In this document: positions 23,490-35,886 of the stretch, in pieces | How positions within the stretch are numbered: the first letter of the stretch is position 1 | Layout of the letters: the number at the start of each line of letters is the position of its first letter | From: Berberis thunbergii | Lineage: Eukaryota; Streptophyta; Magnoliopsida; Ranunculales; Berberidaceae | Reading direction: 5' to 3' | Length of the DNA: 64,000 nt | Assembly: GCA_003290165.1 (NCBI GenBank) | Contig: QNQO01005802.1 | Span: 1 to 64,000, forward strand | Notes under the pieces: generated by a model | The model's database searches: none | What the model saw: only the letters and a program-made list of their open reading frames with translations | What the model was told of the DNA's origin: nothing | Translations under genes and position numbers: made by a program

Positions 23490-26400
23490 ACATCTCAAAA
23501 GCTACCGAGTCGTCTTCCAAGAGTGAGAGGAATACTCGTAAAGTACATCTGTCATCAGCCTTAAGACGCTTAGCATTGGGCCCCCATCATGACTTTTAGA
23601 ACCATTAACTGCTCGCGCCCCATCTCCACCATGACTTTTAGAACCATTAACTGCTTTTGCACCTAGCTGAGCAACATGCTAGTTACCATACGACCTGCCC
23701 TAAGTTTTGGACCCCAGTGCCTTATTGGCTTGTGCTTTGCTGAGGGAGGCAACTGCTCGAGCAAAATTGGCCTGCCAAAGATAACAGGAGACACAATCAG
23801 AAACTACAAGTTCCACAAATTTGCACATATTACCCAAAATATTGCAGCTCAGTTTCCCATTGAATAGCTTCAGATCAGAAAACAATGAAAAATAAAGACT
23901 CGAGTTCCCCAACTGCATCAAGTGTCCATCACTGATTCTGATGTTATGCAGGATAAATTGAATAGCTTTGAAAGCAAAATCAACAGCGTAACAAACATTT
24001 GATGGGTGAGAGGTATTGACATCTCAGAATTTCATTGGTTAAAATGCATCGGGAAAAAAAAACATAATGAAGCCTATAGGATTTGGACATACTTGCAAAG
24101 TTGGTCCCTTGGCAAGGATCACACTTCCTGATTGATCTGGTGCTTGAGCCTTGACAGGGTGATTATTGACCTGCAAATGGGGGAACACCATCAGAAATCC
24201 CTGTAGATATGCTACACTGTCATGGAAAATTTCTAAACCCTAAATTGAAATCATAAACAAATGGGACTTGTTCAATACCCAGCAGCGCATGATATCCCAT
24301 ATTACTTCCATGGGAGCACCTGATTTCAGCCTCAGTGGATTCACGTGAGTTCCTGAGATGCGATATCCTGCATTGATCACCACAGAGTAAAATGCAGTGG
24401 AACACAGATTATGCAAATTCAAGAAGAGCGGTATATCAGGTAGCTCCTTCAGACAGGATAATTCATAAATAAAAATATTTATTTGCAGATAATTCATGGT
24501 TGTTTGAAATTTCCCTTGGTTGGACCATTCAAACAACAGGATCAAAATTTCCAGTACCTGACTCCCAGCAGATTTTAGCTATAAAATCAGGGACTAACTG
24601 CTTAACAGGACTAGACCGGTACGTTTTAATGATTAATCAGTTGGGCATAACAGGAGAGGATTAGTCGGTGATGTTTCAACCAAATAAACAAAATGTCAAC
24701 TCGCCATTGTTCGTCAATATTATATAACCCTGGAGTAAAATAATGTTTTCTAAACCATATGCCCAATCAACCCTAATGCCATACGCCCTCTGCATTAGGA
24801 TCCTTTATATTTCTGGCTGTTCCCTTTTTTTTTGGTTAGTTGTGCTATAACATAAATGATGTCTTATACAATCACCAATGATATAATATTTTTATACCTT
24901 CATATGTTGACATATCATAGTTTACTATATAATCTACAAAAATCATTGTCATTATGGTGTAGTACACACATTGTTTAGAGGGGTAGCAAAAATTGATTAA
25001 GTTTTATTAATCAAGATAATAACAATCATTCTCATCTCGTTCTTAGACCGATTACGATTTAATTACCAATTAAATTGCATAGCAGAAGAGTTGGTTTCGA
25101 TTTCTCTGTCATTATTAATCTACAATAATATTTGTCATTAGTGTGTAGTACGCACATTGTTTAGAGGGATAGTAAACATTGGTTGATTAAGTTTTATAAA
25201 TCAAGATTAATCCCAATTATTCTCATTTCGCTCTTAGACTGATTAGGATCCAATTACCAATTAAGCTGCATAGCAGAAAAGTTGGTTTCTATTTCTGGAA
25301 AGTAGTCCAATTGAAAAACCTTGGGAGGTCGGAAAAGATTTGTAGCTCATTCCAATTGAAGAGAAAATTGCATGCGAAGAGTATAATTTAGGCACCTGCT
25401 AAATAACACCACCACCACTTATACTGATGGACACCGCCACCCACCATTTTTATATTTTTTGGATTTACTAAAAAACACCATCATTGTATAAACAAAAAAA
25501 TAAAAACCTAACCCTAACCCTTCTTCTCCTCTCTCCCTCTCCTCCATCAACCCCACCACTACCACCTCTCCTCTTCCCCGCCTCCCATATTCTTCCCACC
25601 TCCTCATCCTCCTCCCCACCTCCTCCCATCTTCTTTATATAATTTTTTTTTCTTCTTCTCCCTATGGCGTGGTGATGGTGGTGGTGAAGGGGAGGAGGGG
25701 GTGGCGATGGCCTCATTTTTTTTCCCTGTGGAGTGGTGGTGATGAAGGGGAGGAGGGCTGGCGGTGGCCTCTTTTTTCTCTCCCTATTGCGTGGTGGTGG
25801 TGGTGGTGGTGGTGGTGGTGGTGGTGGTGGTGAAGGGGAGGAAGAGAGGGTGGTGGTGGCTGCCTCCTTTTGTTTCCTCTCCCTGATATGTGGTGGTGGT
25901 GTGGTGTTGGCGAGGTGGTGGTGAAGGGGAGGAGGGGTGGCGGTGGTCTTTTTTTTATCTTTTCCCTTGCGGCGGTTCCTGCGAATGGGGAACCCAAATC
26001 TCTGCGAGTGTTGGTTCCCCATTCGCAAGAACCGCCACAAGGGCAAAGATAAATAAATAAATAAAAAATGAGGCCACCGCCACCCTCCTCCCCTTCACCA
26101 TCGCCGGGGAGAAAAAAAATGGGAGTAGGTGGCACACCGCCACCTCTCCTCCCCTTCACCTCCTCGCCACCGCCGGAAAGAAAAAAAAAGAGGGGAGGTG
26201 GGACACCCTCTCCTCCTTCCCTTCACCACCACCACCCCATCACCACCACCACCTTGCCGCCGCTAGGGAGGAAAAAAGAAAGAGAATAATATGGGAAGAG
26301 GTGGGATGAGAAGTGGCGGTGGTGGTGGTTGTGAAGAAGAGAAGAACATGAATAAAAGAGGAAAGGTGGTGACAGTTGATGGGAAGAGAGGGAAAGAGGA

Positions 26401-29400
26401 AGAAGAGAAGAGTTAAGGTTTTTTTCCCTTTTATAGGTGGTGTCCTTCAGTAGTTGTGGCGTCCTTCAGAAAGGTGGTGTCCTTCATAAAGTAGGATGTT
26501 GGTAGTGTGCATCAGAAAAAGTGGTGGTGTTATTTAGGAGTTGCCTATGATTTATCCCAACAGTAGAAATTTCAGCCACAAACAATCGTAGCGAAGATTG
26601 TTAGACATATGTTGAGTAATTTATGATAAACAGTCAACGCTAAAGTATATTGTGTTGTCCACCAAGTGTAGCTCAGTCAATTGGACATCTACTCTCCTTG
26701 TGAGAGGTTGCGGGTTTGAGGTTAACCAATTAGGATTTTGTAAGTTTTCACACGAGTATTAGGAGCATAGGTATTCCACCGTTGATAATTACCCTTTGGG
26801 TATTGAATGTAGTTGTTTAGATGACCGGATCAAAAGCAAATCTTCATGCGAGGTACATGGAGGCGATGGAGCGAATGCTAAAATAAATAAAATGGGTCAA
26901 CGACCCAATTTAGAAAATAAACAAACAAATAAAGTATATTATGTTAAATGGACGTGGATGAAAATCTCACAGCCTACACTCAAGACCTTTTGCGGTGTAA
27001 CAACCCATTTGAAAACAACACCCCGAGGTAACTAAGTTGATGAGAGCATGGCCTACCAAAATGAATGCAACCATCAAAGCTCTGCTTGGACAATTCTTAT
27101 GTTTTTTGTTGAGCTAGCACAAATTTTGTTTCAGGCGAACCCAAATTCACACGTGGTGCCACTCAAGTTGGTTAGTGAGATTTCCTCGTCAGGGATTGTG
27201 AAAGACGTAATGTCATCCAAGTAGGGTGGCGTTACCTCAAATTAAGGGGAATGCTTTTATGTTCAACCAAAAGTGTGGAGGCACTTACCTCAACATACAC
27301 CAACTTAAGGAATGTTGATTCCCCTTAATTTTCTCATCTCACCCCTTCAACATAGTTGTTGCCACCAACATTAACACTGATTCATCTGAGTATAATTTAT
27401 GTTCAACACAATGCCCCTCCCAAAGAGAAACTTAAGAAGATGAATTCAAGGAAAAAATATTTGTACCGGAAGGCCAATTTTGGCAAACTAACCCAAAGAT
27501 TGCTGAAGCTTTTAGATCATAGCACTGAAGCTTGTGTTCTTTCGCAGATTTGAACTTATCTCTTCAAAGACTGTTTCTTTCTGATAAATTTTCCAAAATT
27601 TTAGCACAAACCATTGGTTTTATGCTAAACCATTGGTTTTATTGAGCTGCATTCCAAACTGACTCAGTTGGCAATGCAACTACAAAAATAACAAACGGAG
27701 CATAAGTAGAAATTAAGTATAGACTGTAACGCGCAGATATGAGAATATCCTATTTATTTATTTGTCTTTATGAAATCATTCAATATTTCAATTTCAAGAA
27801 TGATACAATAATGAGCCAGTAATAAAGAAATTAGGCCCAATAACATATAAACCCATATGGCATACAAGAGGATTCCTTCAAGCAAAGAGCAAGAATCCCA
27901 ATCCAGCGATCCCAATACATAAAAGTCCCAATTATAATTTGTACCATTATATTTTACTATTGAAATGGAACAAACACATAGAATGTGCCGATCATGAGTA
28001 ATTAATAATCTGGAGGGGACATACAATGAACTTTCATATCACGTTGACTCAGTGGTCTTCATATGTTTGACAGATTCAGATATTTTAAATGTCATGAAGA
28101 ATACCATCCCATGGTGGAACATCCTACATAGTACATATCTTGAGGATAAAACTGAAGCTGAACTCTTGAAATTAAATTAGCCTAGTGATGTACTTTCAGA
28201 CAAATCAACTTTGCCAAATTGATGAACCGACACAGCCTATATAGCATTTCATCTTATAATCCAATTACAATTTCAAGATATATGTGAAATGCACTCCTAA
28301 CCAAAAGAAAAAACTAAAATCTGTCCAGATAAGACAATACAACAAGTCAACAACAACCAGCCAAACACGAAAACACTATTTCATTGAAAGGGGAAGAGCT
28401 TATGGTCACTGACATTCTAGCAAATTAGACATTAATATCTACTTGAAGCAAAAATCATTACCTCTGATATGGTTTCCAAAACAGCAGAGATCTTGTCATA
28501 AGCAGGATATCTATCCTTCATAGATTTGACATCTGCCAGTATGGAAGAAACCCATTCTTGATCATGGATTGGGGCAGACCATATAGCCCCACCCATGTTG
28601 AACTTTTTCCCACAGTCGCTGCATTCTTGAGGAACCACAGGACCAAACGCGGGCAAATATCTTATGCTGTTATTCTTCATGAATAAAGGGAGCAAAGAAA
28701 AAAAAGTCGTTAATGTTAGGAGGCAAAAGAATTAACTGATTATTGATTGCTGTATATCCTAATATATAAACGGTTGTCCAGAAAACACAGAGAAAGCTAG
28801 ACAATTGAGATATGGATAGTAAAAGCAGTAAGGTTGAATTCTTTTAGACCAAGTAAACATGATTCAAATATTTCCACTTTTAAGATATCTACGCGAACTC
28901 CCACTTAATTTGTGCAAAACTGATTTATTTTCACAAATCATATCCATCTTTTACGTCCTCTAGAGTTGGCAATTACATTCACCACCTAATTTTTCAATTG
29001 ATGACATTTACTGCTTTGGTATTCCTAACATGCCATTAAAATTAAATTTTACAATCATGATAATGGAAATTTCTCACAGAAAACCATTTTTTTTCTTTCA
29101 TTAGCATTACATAGAGAACATCACACAGAACTATAGAGAAAGAAGAATGTAACTCCTCCATAGAAAAGGCTAAAAGGGGCTTACCAATGATAGCCATATA
29201 TATATACTTGTGTGAAATAATTTGGGCTTATGCTACCATAGTTTTCTGGACTCTTTACACCAACTTGTTTGACTGCAAAAACTTCATTACCTCCTATAAG
29301 GTTGTCCATATACTACATTTCTAAGTAAATCAATGTGAATATATATTACATCAATCAAGTAGCTGTTCACTGATGAAAACACCTTACATCAATACAAAAT

Positions 29401-32400
29401 AATAGATACGTATCTAAACCAGGCACATACCATGGCAACGGTCCTCGCAACACATTGCAAATGGAAAGAATCACATCCAATGCACTGATAAATGTATGAG
29501 AGCTTAAGAGGGGTGTTCTTCATTTCAGCTGCTGAACTGCATATAACGAATTTTATACAGCTTCATTTTGACACGTCAAGCTGAACAGGTTACATAATCA
29601 CATATTGCTAAACATATTTAATACTTGACAAGGTAAAGTTTATGTATTAATCTTAACCTAAAACTGTAACTCAATTGAATATGCATACAAAAATTTGAAC
29701 ATAGAAATCCATCTTTACAGACAGGACGGAAACAATGTATCTCTTGTAACGGTTTGCATGGCTCTGCACCCAAAAAATGTAAATAAATAGAAGTGAAAAG
29801 ATGAAAAAAGGACAATGTTAGACCAAAACAAGATGACCTAGAATGTGCAGATACCTCAATACATGCAAGGAGGATCCTCAAAGCCATTTCATGGCAGTAC
29901 TTTCCTCTCAATGGATAGGACCCATACCTATTTTTACAGACACCTACTAGAAAAAAAAAGATTTATCATTCTACAAACACTAATCTGATCTTACGGCAAA
30001 GGCAAATGAAAATGGAAAACATACATGGAATAGCAGACCTCCCCATTGCCGCCACACAGCACAGTCATATCAGTTGCCATGCACATCAGCATTCCTCCGT
30101 CAACTACAGATTGAACCGCAGAGTCCAAGAACACCGAAGGTGAACCGTAAGGATCAAGATCAACCTACAAAAAAAGTCCAAATAACAATTATAAATAGTT
30201 TGTAAATTGATACATATCCCTAAGCTCTGAGAATGTCAACGCAGTTGATAGCCTCTAAAGTAACAAAAATGTAGAAACATATTAACTTTCCACGGGAATG
30301 TCTATTGAAGCTAAGATGGCATCTAAAAGTGACCATAACACATTTAGTTTAGTATCACAAATTTCTCTCTCTCATTTAGTTCGACTACCATATAGAGGCT
30401 AAAATTGACAAATCTACTATTAATCGAGATCTATGCAGTTAAAACGGATAACGGACCCATAACAGTTCAGGAGTGGTCAGTCGTAAAAAGGTGAAATGCG
30501 ATGTCTCCTTTTTCAATTCAATAAAATAATTAGTCCGCGTTATAGGTTATAACGGAATATAAGGGAAAATTTTGTTAAATATATTTTTAATACCACCACA
30601 AAGTATTGATGTATTATAGAGACAAAATAAATCATGTTCATAACTTTAAATTTAAAAACATCAAAACATTAATAAAAAAACATCTTCCCTTCATATGAGA
30701 GTGAGATCGCAATAGAGAGTGTGATCGACTCTTCGTTTTCTTCCCTTCTATTGTTTTCTGTCAACAGGCGAGGCCTAGTTCTCTGCCAATCGATGACAGC
30801 GAGCTCTGGTCCTTTTTCTTTGATCGAGAATGAAATGGGTGATTTTTTTAGAATGAAATGGGTGATTTTTTTTATATATTAGAACAAAAAGTTAAAACGG
30901 CGTTATTGAAAATAAAACGTTATCTCAATAACGGCCATATAACGGCGTTACATCGGAGTCGTGATACAAAAACGTGATAATCTCATAATGTAACGGCTCA
31001 CCCCCGTTAAGTGTTAAATCAAAGTTATATCAGTGATATAACGTTATTTTAACTACACAGATCAAGATAAATAGTGTGTTGAACCATAAATAGATAGTCC
31101 ATACTCCATAATCCATACTCTATACCAATAAATAAATAAAAGATAATGTAAAACACGCTATTACTATTTTTTCTGTATTTCAAAAAAATGAAACTAAGAT
31201 ATTACGAACATTAACGGACCCAGGGCTCTCATTTAGTTAACATGTGCCACAGGCTTAGCATTTAGCAGTGAATAGAAACTACAGAGTATAAAAAGAAGAT
31301 TTATTTTTAAAAAGAAGATAAGAGCATAATAGATGACCTCTTGAATAGAGCTATTTCTCTCTCCATCCCCCCTTACTCTCTTCTATGGATATTGTTCCGT
31401 TTTCTCCCTTCTCTTATGAATCAGGGACTTACGGATCAATTTGATCTCATAAGGGAAAAAGAATTGTATGTCACTAAGAATCTCCTTAAATTAGAAGAAA
31501 GGTTTGACCACCATTGAAGCAGTGGGATAGAATTAGGAAATTAGGCTGAATCGGCTGATAAGCGGATGCATTAAGCCTAGGCAATTTTAGAGCATTGCAA
31601 ATCGTAATCAAGGCAATTTGAAAGTGTTGGATATATTAATCAGTGATTAGTCATCCATTTAATACCCATTTCTCCCTACTGCCGAATCTCAAGAAATGAA
31701 ATCTTTGTCCATAAAACTGTATACATGGTACTCACCACATCATATTCCTTTGCGTGTGTTAGCATATGAACACGAGCATCAGTAAGATGTGATTCAACCT
31801 TTTCACAAGCTACAGAACCATTGAAATTTATGTTTCTCCTGCAAGCTTCGACAGCATCTGCAAACAGGATGGCCCCGAGATATTTAATTACTTAATTCTC
31901 TAAACAGATAGCATATCAGATAAAATCCACCACAACACTAATGCACTATGCTTATGAAGGCTGACCAAAAAATTAAAACAGAGACAGTTTCAATGTTAAG
32001 ATGTAACGAGTTTCCCTCTAAGAAAAGAAAAGGGGCCAAATGTCCTAACAGGCAAAGATTACCTCTATCAATGTCTAGGGCTACAACTTTACCAATCCCT
32101 TCCACTTCACATGCAAAACGTAGAGCTCTTAAACCATAAGTAGACAGCCTGCATTTCAACGGTTTACAGTTTCTATCACTTTCGTTTCACATTGACATAT
32201 AGTCAAAACTAGTAGTCTAGTAGAGCACATATTAAGCTTTAAGTTAAGAGTAAATAAAAATATACATTGATACTTTTAAGAAGAAACAATTGAAAAGGAG
32301 AGAACCAGGAAAAAACCTCAAGAACTTTTGTGGCTTCAGCTCCCCTCGCCCCTTACCCTTCACTTTCTTGACAGGTTCCTCTGAAAGGCTACCTAATAAT

Positions 32401-34299
32401 TCTTCTTGATCAGGCTCTACCTGCTCTGTACATTCACCCCAAATATCTCCATTAGTTGTAGTTGCTTCTTCTGGTAGTGGCTCACAAGAATTTTCCTGCA
32501 ATGGAGGATTCTTTACCCCTCGCTTTTTCTTGGCAAATACTTGATGTTCTTCCTTGCGCTTGGATATAAAGGTTCTCAGGACAGCAACCGATACGTCTCT
32601 GTTGTTAACCTGATTATTAACAAATAACAAATCAATAAGACACTTTTAGAAGAATAATTGCTTAAGCTAAAGAACCTGTTTGAGCATAAAAATTCTTTTA
32701 ATGATTTGGTTGTGAAGGTTTTGGCTCTATTTCAGCCCACAAGACAATAGGAAAGTATTTTATTTAGCAAACTCTTCAATTGGTTGGAAGACCCAACTTA
32801 ATAGAACTCTTTTGTACCTATTTTGTTGATGTAGATAGCTAGAAATAGAAATAGATGTAGCTTAATATTATTGGGTTTGTGTGTCGTATCTTTTCTTTAC
32901 AGAAAACAGAAAATAGAGAGAAGGAAATAGGGTCATAACTTTGTAAAGAATTTCAACTTGTTGAAGGCTCTTCCATTGTTGGTACTACACTCAAATCAAT
33001 AGAAAAGGGCCGTCGTCGTGTGGATGTAGGCATCATTGGCCCAACCACAGTAAATCTCGTGTCATCTCTTTTATTATTTGCTTGTTTTCATTGCTTTTGA
33101 TAGTTCTTATTCATCTTAACACACTAAATCAAGTTGGGCTTGTTATTGGATCAATCAATCAGTTATTCGATTCCCTAGTAATTGGTGCTTTCCGTGTGTT
33201 GTGCTGCTGATTTATATTGCATCAAGAAACAACATTGACTAAGCAGATTTACCAAATATTCGGGATGACCCAAGGTTAGCAATTTTTTTTAATCAGCAAA
33301 ACAATATTGTATTAATTCAGAAAAGTGGCATCCAGTGGAAATGAACACTAAGTGCTACCAACAAAAGTATGCATCAAAATTGTAAAATTGTTCAGTGTAT
33401 GAGTTTCCCAACTAAGCATGCAATCATAGTGACCTTTTTATCTATCCACAAGGTATATAAACATTCCTAATATCATATTGTTTCTCTCTCCAAAAGAACC
33501 ATACGGAGGCACGGATGAGTCTTCCCCTAGTCCAAATCCCAAAGGAGGGGTAATTACAGAGGTTTTGGCTTGCACACTTGAAGGTTTCCTCCCCATACAT
33601 GAAAGAAGTGGGAATAGAGGCAGTGATATGAAACTCAGACAGAGTTCGGACCAAAACTCAAGAACCAGGGATAGGAAGTTCAGATATGGTCAATGAACTC
33701 TTCAGCACTTCCACACAACAAACAATGATTAGGGATGAGGAGGCCTCTTCTGTCTACAGTCAGGATTCTCCCATGCAAGACTATCCAAATCCAGGAGTGA
33801 AGATTGCTGAGTCTGGTATCCCAAGTAGTGTGGGGAAGTGTAGGAGCAAGGTTAGCAATAATGATGGTGAAATATAAAAGAAAGAAAGAAAAGTCACTTC
33901 TTTTATACAGCAATACCTGGTCATCCCTTCTCCAAAACCAATACAAGAGAAACAATAATTATGACTTTACGAGTTACGTCTATATAATATTAGCCTAATA
34001 AAACATAAAAATCCCACGCTGAAGTGAATATCTCCTGGTGAAACCCAAGTATTGAACAATGCAAAATGACTGACTTGATATATCTCACTATTCTGTAAAA
34101 TGTCATACTGGGATGTACTAGAAAGTGAGGAGACACCAAAACCCCAAAAACCTGAGATGTACTAGAAAAGAAAAGACGAATATACCTGGGTTTTATTGAA
34201 GAAGGCCACATTGTTTGCATGCATAAGAATCTCGGCTTGTCCTTTTATGATGGAATAATCGTTTGGATCAGTCGACACGGTATTGTTAGAGGTATTCAT
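23490..34299 (-). CDS. TRM1: tRNA (guanine26-N2)-dimethyltransferase TRM1, 12 exons, probably decaying
   Basis: TRM1 makes N2,N2-dimethylguanosine at tRNA position 26 using SAM. Exons (minus): 34186-34299, 32317-32609, 32063-32148, 31736-31857, 30025-30164, 29855-29927, 29675-29763, 29431-29536, 28462-28674, 24279-24446, 24093-24170, ~23490-23771. Phases agree through exon 11. Visible landmarks are [10 protein letters not shown] (start), [12 protein letters not shown], the SAM-site region [20 protein letters not shown], the [11 protein letters not shown] catalytic motif, [20 protein letters not shown], paired cysteines [12 protein letters not shown] and [22 protein letters not shown], and [14 protein letters not shown]. 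Lesions: the exon 7 donor reads TTGAGT where GTGAGT is expected; exon 10 lacks ~10-12 residues after LHNLCST; exon 12 loses frame after KAQANK, with conserved [11 protein letters not shown] and KRLKADD in other frames. Identity is strong; function is doubtful. Confidence 0.85.
24929..25304. repeat. Tandem duplication, ~186-bp unit x 2, in TRM1 intron 9
   Basis: AGTACACACATTGTTTAGAG at 24961 recurs as AGTACGCACATTGTTTAGAG at 25147. The copies also share TAATTACCAATTAA and GCATAGCAGAA with GTTGGTTTC. No coding role. Confidence 0.75.
25391..26545. mobile_element. Foldback Mutator-like element in TRM1 intron 9
   Basis: The left end GGCACCTGCTAAATAACACC is matched by the inverse of the right end (GGCAACTCCTAAATAACACC). 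The 9-bp flanks TATAATTTA (25382-25390) and TATGATTTA (26546-26554) match at eight of nine positions, as expected for Mutator. The two halves are near-inverse copies of GGTGGTGGTGAAGGGGAGGA. They meet at a short-loop hairpin whose arms are about 25965-25995 and 26013-26044 (GAATGGGGAACC pairing with GGTTCCCCATTC). No transposase is present. Long His/Pro frames here are artefacts of the CCACCA repeats. Confidence 0.85.
26667..26740 (+). repeat. SINE-like tRNA-derived head
   Basis: TGTAGCTCAGTCAATTGGA (26667-26685) resembles a Pol III A box. GGTTTGAGGTT (26712-26722) resembles a B box, at roughly the usual distance. It does not fold as a complete tRNA, so a SINE head is likelier. No tail or target duplication could be fixed. 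It lies inside TRM1 intron 9. Confidence 0.45.
30434..31057. mobile_element. Inverted-repeat transposon-like element in TRM1 intron 4
   Basis: The left end TGCAGTTAAAACGGATAACG is matched by the inverse of the right end, TGTAGTTAAAATAACGTTAT. Subterminal sequence is rich in AACGG/CCGTT words. Possible 8-bp flanks GAGATCTA and CAGATCAA match at six of eight. Length is about 620 bp and non-coding. Superfamily is not certain; hAT is most compatible with an 8-bp duplication. Confidence 0.5.
33440..33880 (-). pseudogene. LINE reverse-transcriptase zinc-binding fragment in TRM1 intron 1
   Basis: On the minus strand, near 33795-33690, the frame reads [20 protein letters not shown] followed by [12 protein letters not shown]. 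This is the zf-RVT motif at the end of plant LINE ORF2 proteins. The following sequence keeps a Trp/Arg-rich tail ([16 protein letters not shown]) in a shifted frame. No poly(A) tail or target duplication was found, so boundaries are approximate. Confidence 0.65.
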
Positions 34300-35091
34300 C
34301 TTATCCTCAACTTCTCCGCCCACACTGAATAATCAAAGGGTGCGTAAATAGCAAAGTAGCCAAAGGGCACACAAATAGCAAAGTAGCCAAGGGTGAATTT
34401 ACCTCTGTAAACCCTTTTGGAAATAAAATATCGGGAATGGGCTTTGATAATGATGAAACCCCTTTGGAAGATCAAGAATGCCTACAACCAAGAACAATAA
34501 ATAATATGTACCAATATGATGGAAACCCCTTACTTCTATTATGCAAAACACGCATATCAACCTTTACTTATTTATTTTTAAAGCTAAGCCTAAATAACAG
34601 TAGCAACTCAATAGGTAGAAAGCAAAACTAAGTTGTGTATTTATCAAGAAAGTATACAACAACAAAAATGAGACTCCAAAAGACCCGATCCTATGCTAGG
34701 GAAAAAAAGGGAAAGAAAGAACTATTCATCAGTATCCTCAAACATAATATCGTCTCACTTAAAAGTACAAGTTTAAAGAAAGCCCATATAGCTCTTAAAA
34801 CACATTGTACCACCAAAACTTGGGGATTTTTAAGTGATAACCAGCAGCAGTATCAAAAAATACTAGCTAAGTACTGAAAACCAAAGGCCCGACATGATAA
34901 CAAAGGGTACAAAACCCCTTTAGAAGGAAGAATACATAAACAGTTAACAGGCCTTGTCCATCGTATTTAGAAAATTGAGTTTCTTCCATCATATTTGGCA
35001 AAAGTGGGACTTGCCCATCATATCCCTGGACACCAAAGATGTTAAGGCAAAATTAGCTTAGGAAACCAAGAATAACTATATTATTCACTCT
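34300..35091. other. Upstream of TRM1, nothing recognised
   Basis: AT-rich sequence immediately 5' of the TRM1 start used here. Either promoter or, if the exon at 38.1-38.3 kb belongs to TRM1, first intron. GCAAAGTAGCCAAGGG is repeated at about 34349-34390. A pyrimidine-rich tract precedes an AG next to the TRM1 start on the minus strand. Confidence 0.35.
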
Positions 35092-35100
35092 TTTATTTAT

Positions 35101-35877
35101 GGTTCTGACTTTTTAACACCACCATTTCTGCTGAAGAACATCACACCCCTTACCTTCTGAAGGACACCACCACCTTTTCGTTGGACACCACCATCTACTG
35201 AAGAACACCACCAATATAAACTCATTTCTCCAATCTATATCTCTTCTCTTCTCCTTGCTTCTCTCTCAAGAACAACACCACCACCACACCGCCTCGTCCC
35301 ACCCACCGGCCTCACCTCTTCTTCTCCTATCTTTTTCTTCTTCCTCTTCTTCTCCTATTAACCCCCACTCGCACGAACCTGCTTGAGGGCGAAGGAGAAA
35401 AAAAAAAAACGAAGTTCAATTATTGTTTAAATGATGAATTTGAACCTTGGTTGTGGAAGGACTGAAATGGAGCTCAAATCGCAGGCTTTGTATATCTTCA
35501 ACTTCATTTGGAACTTACTGGAGGTGGAGATTGGAAGAAGAGGAAGATAGAAGAAGGCGGGGGCCGGGAGGGGTGGTGCGGCCGATGGCGGAGTGGAGGT
35601 TGTTCCTAAGAAGAAAAATAAGAGGATGAGATGAGAAGAAGAAGAAGAGGAAGAGGAAAAGAGGAGAAGAACAAACAGAGGAGAAGAGGAAGAGAGGTGC
35701 GACTGGTGGTGGTGTGGCGAGGTGGTGGTGGTGGTGGTGGTGGTGGTGCTGGCGGATGCGGCTGGTGGTAGTAGGGCGAGGTGGTGGTGTTGTTCGTGAT
35801 GGAGAAGAGAGATGGTGTTTTTTTTTGTTTTATAATGATGTCCTTCAGCAGATATGGTGGTGTCAAAAATCAGAGCA
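35101..35877. mobile_element. Non-autonomous Mutator-like element
   Basis: It is flanked by identical 9-bp repeats TTTATTTAT (35092-35100 and 35878-35886). The left end GGTTCTGACTTTTTAACACC and the inverse of the right end, TGCTCTGATTTTTGACACC, match with one gap. Both subtermini continue CACCAT(A/T)TCTGCTGAAG. GACACCACCA blocks recur in the left arm, as in the element at 25391. The interior is GGTGGT- and GAGGAAGA-rich with no transposase. Confidence 0.85.
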
Positions 35878-35886
35878 TTTATTTAT

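Noticed and set aside
25468..26289. Histidine/proline- and glycine-rich frames on both strands
   Set aside because: Produced by CCACCA/GGTGGT repeats of the foldback Mutator element.
26667..26740. Functional tRNA gene
   Set aside because: A- and B-box-like motifs are present but the cloverleaf stems and CCA-proximal pairing are not, so a SINE head is more likely.
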